Origin: a virus
Direction: 5' to 3' (one strand)
Virus record (IMG/VR): IMGVR_UViG_3300050132_000498
Location: 1-42,640 of that record
Length of the DNA: 42,640 nucleotides
Shown: positions 39,193-42,640 of the stretch, one piece after another
Position numbering within the stretch: the stretch's first letter is position 1
Layout of the letters: the number at the start of each line of letters is the position of its first letter
Position numbers and translations under genes: made by a program
The notes under the pieces: generated by a model
The model's input: only the letters and a program-made list of their open reading frames with translations
Told to the model about the DNA's origin: nothing
The model's database searches: none

Positions 39193-39683
39193 TGCCAGGC
39201 CGCGAACTCTTGTTATTGTTCGCGGCCATCTCACTGACGGCCTGCGGCGGCACCAACCAGGCTTTACTGGCATCGGGAGGCTCAGCCGATTTCGCAGCGA
39301 TGAACCATGTTTCAGAAGAGTACGGCTCCGGTGACAGCGACGCCGTCGTGCCTGTCATGGTTGGCGACCAGGAATATTCGTACCGGATCTGGCTCAACCG
39401 TCCCAGAACAAAAATCATGGTGCAGACGGGATCGCTGGCCGGCACGGCCGCGGCTGGCTTCGTCCGTGGCCTTACCGCCGGCATCGTCAGCGGCGATCCT
39501 GAATATCAACCCTTCCAGGACGCGGCTATCAGCTACCTGACCTCTACTTACGGCGCGGGCTGCCGGCTTTCCAATAGCCGAAAGATCACCCGGATCGGCT
39601 TCGAGTGGAATTTTGAATGCGCGGCCCCGCAGCCGCCAAAGCCGCCGCGCCCAGCGGGCCGGAGGGCCTCCCAAATGCAGTAA
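39189..39683 (+). CDS. Lipoprotein encoded with the repressor (lysogenic conversion candidate)
   Basis: This 164-residue protein has a lipoprotein signal peptide (ELLLLFAAISLTACGG, lipobox LTAC at about residue 19). The mature domain contains YSYRIWLNRPRTKIMVQTGS, a Gly/Ala-rich hydrophobic helix (LAGTAAAGFVRGLTAGIVSG), two further Cys and a Pro-rich tail. Its ATG at 39189 overlaps the repressor stop as ATGA, so it should be made in the lysogen. A surface lipoprotein expressed with the repressor is typical of superinfection exclusion or host-modifying morons. The family is not recognised. Confidence 0.78.
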   Translation: MMPGRELLLLFAAISLTACGGTNQALLASGGSADFAAMNHVSEEYGSGDSDAVVPVMVGDQEYSYRIWLNRPRTKIMVQTGSLAGTAAAGFVRGLTAGIVSGDPEYQPFQDAAISYLTSTYGAGCRLSNSRKITRIGFEWNFECAAPQPPKPPRPAGRRASQMQ

Positions 39684-39724
39684 TGCATTTTGCATTGACT
39701 GAATGATGCAAAAGGAATTATTGA
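39682..39724 (+). promoter_or_regulatory. Fourth repressor operator overlapping a rightward promoter
   Basis: AATGCATTTTGCATT (39682-39696) is a perfect inverted repeat of the same operator class. It overlaps TTGACT (39695-39700), a good -35 box, with TATTGA (39719-39724) or TTATTG (39718-39723) as -10 at 17-18 bp. Another partial site, AATGATGCA, lies in the spacer. The promoter would be shut in the lysogen and would read toward the plus-strand genes at 40.2-41.3 kb. Confidence 0.7.
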
Positions 39725-39772
39725 TTGTCCCGTACACCCACGGGAGACCTGCCTTGCCCTGCAACCCGCCTC

Positions 39773-40117
39773 CTAATCCAGATCAGGCTCCGGCCCCTCC
39801 AGCGTCAACATCGCCGCTGCCGCCAGCAATTCCGTCGCGCTGCCATTGCGCAGAATGTCCGCTGCCGCCTCTAGCCGCAGAAGTGCAGCGGCTTTCATCT
39901 GATCTAGCAAAGCTGCAAAGGCGTCTCGATCATGACCGTCTGATCGAAGCGGCGGGCGTTCGATAATGACCGTGACGCGCACCAGTTCCGGCATTTCCCA
40001 CGTGTGGCCCGCGATTGATTTGGCTGTCGCGATCGATACCCGCCCGCGTACCAGCCCGGGCCCGGCCACCTCGATCGGCTCAATATCGTCGATCGCAAAC
40101 GTTTTCAGCGCGCTCAT
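39773..40117 (-). CDS. Hypothetical protein
   Basis: The 114-residue protein (MSALKTFAIDDIEPIEVAGP) has a beta-rich first half (LVRGRVSIATAKSIAGHTWE, RVTVIIERPP) and a helical second half (DAFAALLDQMKAAALLRLEA). The ATG at 40117 has a strong AAGGAGA eight bases upstream. It is divergent from the gene at 40216 and would be transcribed against the rightward promoter at 39.7 kb. No family is recognised. Confidence 0.65.
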   Translation of the reverse strand: MSALKTFAIDDIEPIEVAGPGLVRGRVSIATAKSIAGHTWEMPELVRVTVIIERPPLRSDGHDRDAFAALLDQMKAAALLRLEAAADILRNGSATELLAAAAMLTLEGPEPDLD

Positions 40118-40156
40118 CAGACAAGTCTCCTTTGTCAGCACCAGAGGGGATTTCAG

Positions 40157-40191
40157 GCATGCGGGCGATCTTCCGAATCGTCCGCATGCCG
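40157..40191. other. 35-nt near-perfect palindrome between divergent genes
   Basis: GGCATGCGGGCGAT and ATCGTCCGCATGCC pair over 14 bp with a single G-T pair, around the loop CTTCCGA. It lies between two divergent genes. It may be a two-way regulatory site or a terminator for rightward transcripts coming from 39.7 kb; no T-run follows. Confidence 0.55.
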
Positions 40192-40215
40192 CCTTCACTC
40201 TAGCGGAGAGCCTCC

Positions 40216-40692
40216 ATGCCGCGCGCTACCCCTGACCTCACGCCCAAGGAATTCCGCGACGCCCTGATCGACCATGGCTTCGCATACCTCACGCCGACCG
40301 GCCGCTACGTCGATATCCGGCAACGCCAACCCGGCCGCTATCTCGATCCGGTCAAGGATGAACGCGGTCGGATGCTGCGCCGGCAGACCCTGGCCGCGCT
40401 GCTCAAAGCGCGCAGCGACGCCGATGCCGCGCAGGCGCTGATCCGGCAGGCCAATGCGCGGCGCCAGGCTATCGCCGCCAAAATTGCCCCTCATGTGCTG
40501 GTGCCCTGCCGCGCCGACCTTACCGGCACCGCCGCGATCGCGCAGCTCGCCGATGATTACCTGACCCGCTTCGCTTCCGCCGGCCACGTTCAGTTTCTCG
40601 ATCTGATCCAGATGGGCTGGTCGGCCAGCCAATTAAAGGCCCATGCCGATGATGCCCGCGCGGTTGCCGATCGGAAGGCGGTGCCGGCATGA
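40216..40692 (+). CDS. Hypothetical phage protein
   Basis: This 158-residue protein begins MPRATPDLTPKEFRDALIDH and contains GRYVDIRQRQPGRYLDPVKD and AALLKARSDADAAQALIRQA. It is basic and helical, with no membrane segment. CGGAGAG precedes the ATG at a good distance. I know similar sequences as unannotated genes near rhizobial prophage integrases, but no function. It is coupled to the next gene by ATGA. Confidence 0.65.
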   Translation: MPRATPDLTPKEFRDALIDHGFAYLTPTGRYVDIRQRQPGRYLDPVKDERGRMLRRQTLAALLKARSDADAAQALIRQANARRQAIAAKIAPHVLVPCRADLTGTAAIAQLADDYLTRFASAGHVQFLDLIQMGWSASQLKAHADDARAVADRKAVPA

Positions 40693-40931
40693 CCTTGTCA
40701 CTGCGCCTGATCACCGGCGGCCGGCCCGCACCTGTCGTTCCGAACCAGGTCGACCTGGTAGCCCGCATGGCCGCCGATTTACGGCGCCTTGGCATCCCCG
40801 CGAACGAACGCGAGGCCGTGCGCGTGCTGATGGCGCTGCCCTATCCGTGGCAGCTGGTCGCCCGGCTCGCCGCCGATGCGCTCTTCGAGGCACGGCAGAG
40901 CGTCGTCAGCAAAACCATGGCAAAGTCGTGA
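40689..40931 (+). CDS. Hypothetical small protein
   Basis: The 80-residue protein (MTLSLRLITGGRPAPVVPNQ) has two helices (DLVARMAADLRRLGIPANER and WQLVARLAADALFEARQ). ATGA and TGATG overlaps with its neighbours define its boundaries. No known family is recognised. Confidence 0.6.
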   Translation: MTLSLRLITGGRPAPVVPNQVDLVARMAADLRRLGIPANEREAVRVLMALPYPWQLVARLAADALFEARQSVVSKTMAKS

Positions 40932-41131
40932 TGGCGAAATCGCCCTACCATCTGTCAGCTGAGCGCCGCGCACTCTCCTTCATGATGCGCGGCTCGCTGG
41001 TGAAGCGAAGCGGCGGCTGGCGGTTCGGCACCGCCCGGATTCCGGACGCTATCGTTGAGCGGCTGGTGGCCGCCGGAAAGGCCGTCGAAGACGACGGCCA
41101 CATCATGCTCGCCAGCCGGAGCGATCCATGA
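40931..41131 (+). CDS. Hypothetical small protein
   Basis: This 66-residue basic protein (MAKSPYHLSAERRALSFMMR) contains LVKRSGGWRFGTARIPDAIV and a winged-helix-like IVERLVAAGKAVEDDGHIML end. It resembles small alphaproteobacterial phage proteins of unknown role. The start shares one base with the previous stop; the end is coupled to the next gene by ATGA. Confidence 0.58.
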   Translation: MAKSPYHLSAERRALSFMMRGSLVKRSGGWRFGTARIPDAIVERLVAAGKAVEDDGHIMLASRSDP

Positions 41132-41325
41132 CGCCGGCGCCGACCACATTCACCGAAGAATGGCTGGTCGGCGCCATCAGCGTGATCTCGGAAGTGATCA
41201 TCGAGCACGGCGCGAAATATTCCCCCGTACTGGACCGGCTGGAGCGCGAGCTCGCCGCGATCAGGCACCAGGACGATCCGGTCAGCCGCGCGCGGCGCCA
41301 CCTTGCACGATCGAAAGCGGCCTGA
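41128..41325 (+). CDS. Hypothetical small protein
   Basis: The 65-residue protein (MTPAPTTFTEEWLVGAISVI) is acidic at first and basic at its end, with one amphipathic helix (SPVLDRLERELAAIRHQ). It overlaps the integrase gene tail-to-tail by 44 nt. No family is recognised. Confidence 0.55.
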   Translation: MTPAPTTFTEEWLVGAISVISEVIIEHGAKYSPVLDRLERELAAIRHQDDPVSRARRHLARSKAA

Positions 41326-42640
41326 CCGCATACTCCGGCATGCCGGAACGCAGCTCGATCATCTGAATATATTTCAGCTTCAACCGCAGGCCATGGCCGT
41401 CGCCGTATTTCGGCTTGCCGGTGTTGTGGCCCATCAACTCGTCTTTCAATTCTTCCGGCGTCTCGACCTCGCGCAGCCGATCCTTGAAGCCATGGCGCAG
41501 CGAATAGAGCGTATGCAGTTCGCTCGGCTTCATGCCGTTGTCAGCAAAAAATTTGTTCACGGTCGCCGACAAGGTGCCGCCATTGTCGAAGTAGCGCGCA
41601 AACCCGTTCGGGAACGCAGCCATCGCATCAAGCGAGATGCCGACCAGCGGCAGATCGCGATACGACCATTCGGTTTTCATGACGCGATCGTCGGGTCGCA
41701 CCTGGATGTGCGGGATCTCGGCGCCGAGCAGGATCCGCGCCGGCTGTAGGTTGATGATCTCGGCCGGCCGTGCGCCGGTGTTGACCATGATATGCACCAC
41801 GGCGCGCGCTTCGTCATTGAGGCCATCGAGCGCGCTGCGCCGCAAGATGACGTTGACAATGAAGCCGGCGTCGAACGGCTTGCGCGATCGCGACGTGCCG
41901 CCCTCCAACCGCGTGCCGGCGAATACCGGATCGAGCCGCAGCCGGTGGCGCTTGCTCACCGCGCGCAGCATGCCGGTGATGTGGGTGATGTTCTTATTCG
42001 CGGTGCCGACCTGGATGCCTTCCTCGGTGACGCGCTCTTCCCAGTGATCGCTGAACTTCAGTGCGTGGTCGCGGGTCAGTTCGCCGATCGCCTTGTCGCC
42101 GATCACCTCGATCAGGATATCGACCGCACGCTTCTTGGCGGATTCCCATTTGCGCAGTTGATCGGGCGAAAATTTTGCAATCGTGGTTTTCTTGGCAATT
42201 CTGTATTCGGCAAACAGCCCGGAGAGCTTGATCACCGGCAGCGCGACGCCACCGATGACGGCGGCGGCCGTCGCCGCATCATGGCGGCGCTCGCCTTTGG
42301 CCAGTTCGTCGATCCGCCGCATCAGATCTGCAGCGGCTTCCACAGCTACGTCCTCGACCGGCTTGTAATCGAGGCCGAGCGCGCGGGCACGCCGGCGCGC
42401 ATCCTCGACATCGAGCGCGGCCTGGTGCGGATCGCCGCCAGCCTTGGCGCGCCACGCAGCCTCAAGATCGAGGTTGAGCCGATCGGCAATACGGCCGGCG
42501 CGAATGCCTGTGCGATCGGAGGCAACCTTGATCTTGGTGGAGAGCTTGACGACGCCGCGGCGATCGACCCCGGCATATTCCGCCGGCACCCGCCGCGCGA
42601 AGTGCCAGACCCCGTTCCGCTTTGTCAGACGCTCTGTCAC
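41282..42640 (-). CDS. int: Tyrosine recombinase (phage integrase)
   Basis: The 452-residue protein has an N-terminal arm-binding part, a SAM-like core-binding domain (about 130-240, LSGLFAEYRIAKK, then NITHITGMLRAVSKRHRL), and a catalytic domain. Catalytic residues visible are Arg291 in VNTGARPAEI, Arg382 in TLYSLRHGF, His405 in ELMGH and the nucleophile Tyr412 in KPKYGDG. Tyr379 stands where most members have His (HxxR), a common variant in DUF6538-type rhizobial integrases. It starts with the GTG that ends the window. It integrates and excises the phage at att sites outside the window. Confidence 0.94.
   Translation of the reverse strand: MTERLTKRNGVWHFARRVPAEYAGVDRRGVVKLSTKIKVASDRTGIRAGRIADRLNLDLEAAWRAKAGGDPHQAALDVEDARRRARALGLDYKPVEDVAVEAAADLMRRIDELAKGERRHDAATAAAVIGGVALPVIKLSGLFAEYRIAKKTTIAKFSPDQLRKWESAKKRAVDILIEVIGDKAIGELTRDHALKFSDHWEERVTEEGIQVGTANKNITHITGMLRAVSKRHRLRLDPVFAGTRLEGGTSRSRKPFDAGFIVNVILRRSALDGLNDEARAVVHIMVNTGARPAEIINLQPARILLGAEIPHIQVRPDDRVMKTEWSYRDLPLVGISLDAMAAFPNGFARYFDNGGTLSATVNKFFADNGMKPSELHTLYSLRHGFKDRLREVETPEELKDELMGHNTGKPKYGDGHGLRLKLKYIQMIELRSGMPEYAVRPLSIVQGGAARG

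Noticed and set aside
39703-39966. Plus-strand open frame just after the rightward promoter (possible TTG start at 39754 with GGGAGA)
   Set aside because: It is antisense to the gene at 39773-40117, which has a stronger Shine-Dalgarno and more protein-like sequence. The TTG-start version cannot be ruled out.
1-42640. tRNA or rRNA genes, insertion sequences
   Set aside because: I saw no cloverleaf with conserved T-loop motif, no rRNA stretches and no transposase gene; a covariance-model search would be needed to exclude a cryptic tRNA.
1-42640. attL/attR sites
   Set aside because: The window begins at a stop codon and ends at the integrase start codon, so the attachment sites should lie outside it.

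Overview
This window is a nearly complete temperate tailed-phage genome (a prophage) from a high-GC alphaproteobacterium. The protein style (rhizobial-type phage proteins, GTA-like tail genes, DUF6527, P27 and Terminase_1 terminases) suggests the Bradyrhizobium/Rhodopseudomonas/Nitrobacteraceae group; this host call is an inference. The window opens exactly on a stop codon (positions 1-3) and closes exactly on the GTG start of an integrase (42638-42640), so the att sites lie outside it.

Layout, in the main (minus-strand) direction of transcription, right to left. 42.6-41.3 kb: tyrosine integrase. 41.3-39.7 kb: four small unknown plus-strand genes and one minus-strand gene around a 35-nt palindrome. 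39.7-38.3 kb: immunity region with a plus-strand S24/LexA-type repressor, a co-transcribed lipoprotein, a divergent Cro-like gene, and four copies of an AATGC-N5-GCAT operator. 38.3-25.5 kb: one tightly packed early operon (most genes joined by ATGA overlaps) with small unknown genes, a Gp37/Gp68 (DUF5131) protein, a complete diversity-generating retroelement (DGR), an MT-A70 methyltransferase, a ParB-like protein, a CHC2/Toprim primase and a D5/P4-type SF3 helicase-primase. 25.5-25.1 kb: a non-coding region with 9-nt tandem repeats and a long imperfect inverted repeat, a candidate origin or control region. 25.1-23.3 kb: a phage NusG/RfaH-like factor, hairpins, an HNH endonuclease and the small terminase. 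23.3-4.6 kb: HK97-type head genes (large terminase, portal, S49 protease, major capsid protein), connectors and a siphovirus tail with a probable programmed -1 frameshift in the tail chaperone gene, ending in a beta-helix tail spike. 4.6-1.0 kb: a plus-strand moron gene, then a GH19 endolysin, nested Rz/Rz1 spanins, small membrane proteins and an RlpA-like protein. 1.0-0 kb: a ParA-type ATPase and a DUF6527 protein.

The most notable system is the DGR at 33.1-35.8 kb, in the order target (C-type lectin fold), Avd, template repeat (TR), reverse transcriptase. TR (34323-34448) and the variable repeat VR (34909-35036) differ by nine substitutions, every one at a template adenine on the coding strand, plus a 2-nt insertion in VR. 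That insertion puts the last part of the target out of frame; ignoring it restores a normal DGR-target C-terminus (GARGRSDHLQPV) followed by a stop. The cassette lies inside the repressor-controlled early operon rather than next to the tail genes, so diversification may be switched on with lytic induction.

Other points of interest are the NusG paralogue placed just before the late operon (a candidate late antiterminator), the distal fourth operator overlapping a near-consensus rightward promoter, and the lipoprotein translated from the repressor transcript (candidate superinfection exclusion or lysogenic conversion). All functions are inferred by reading the sequence; no database search was run.
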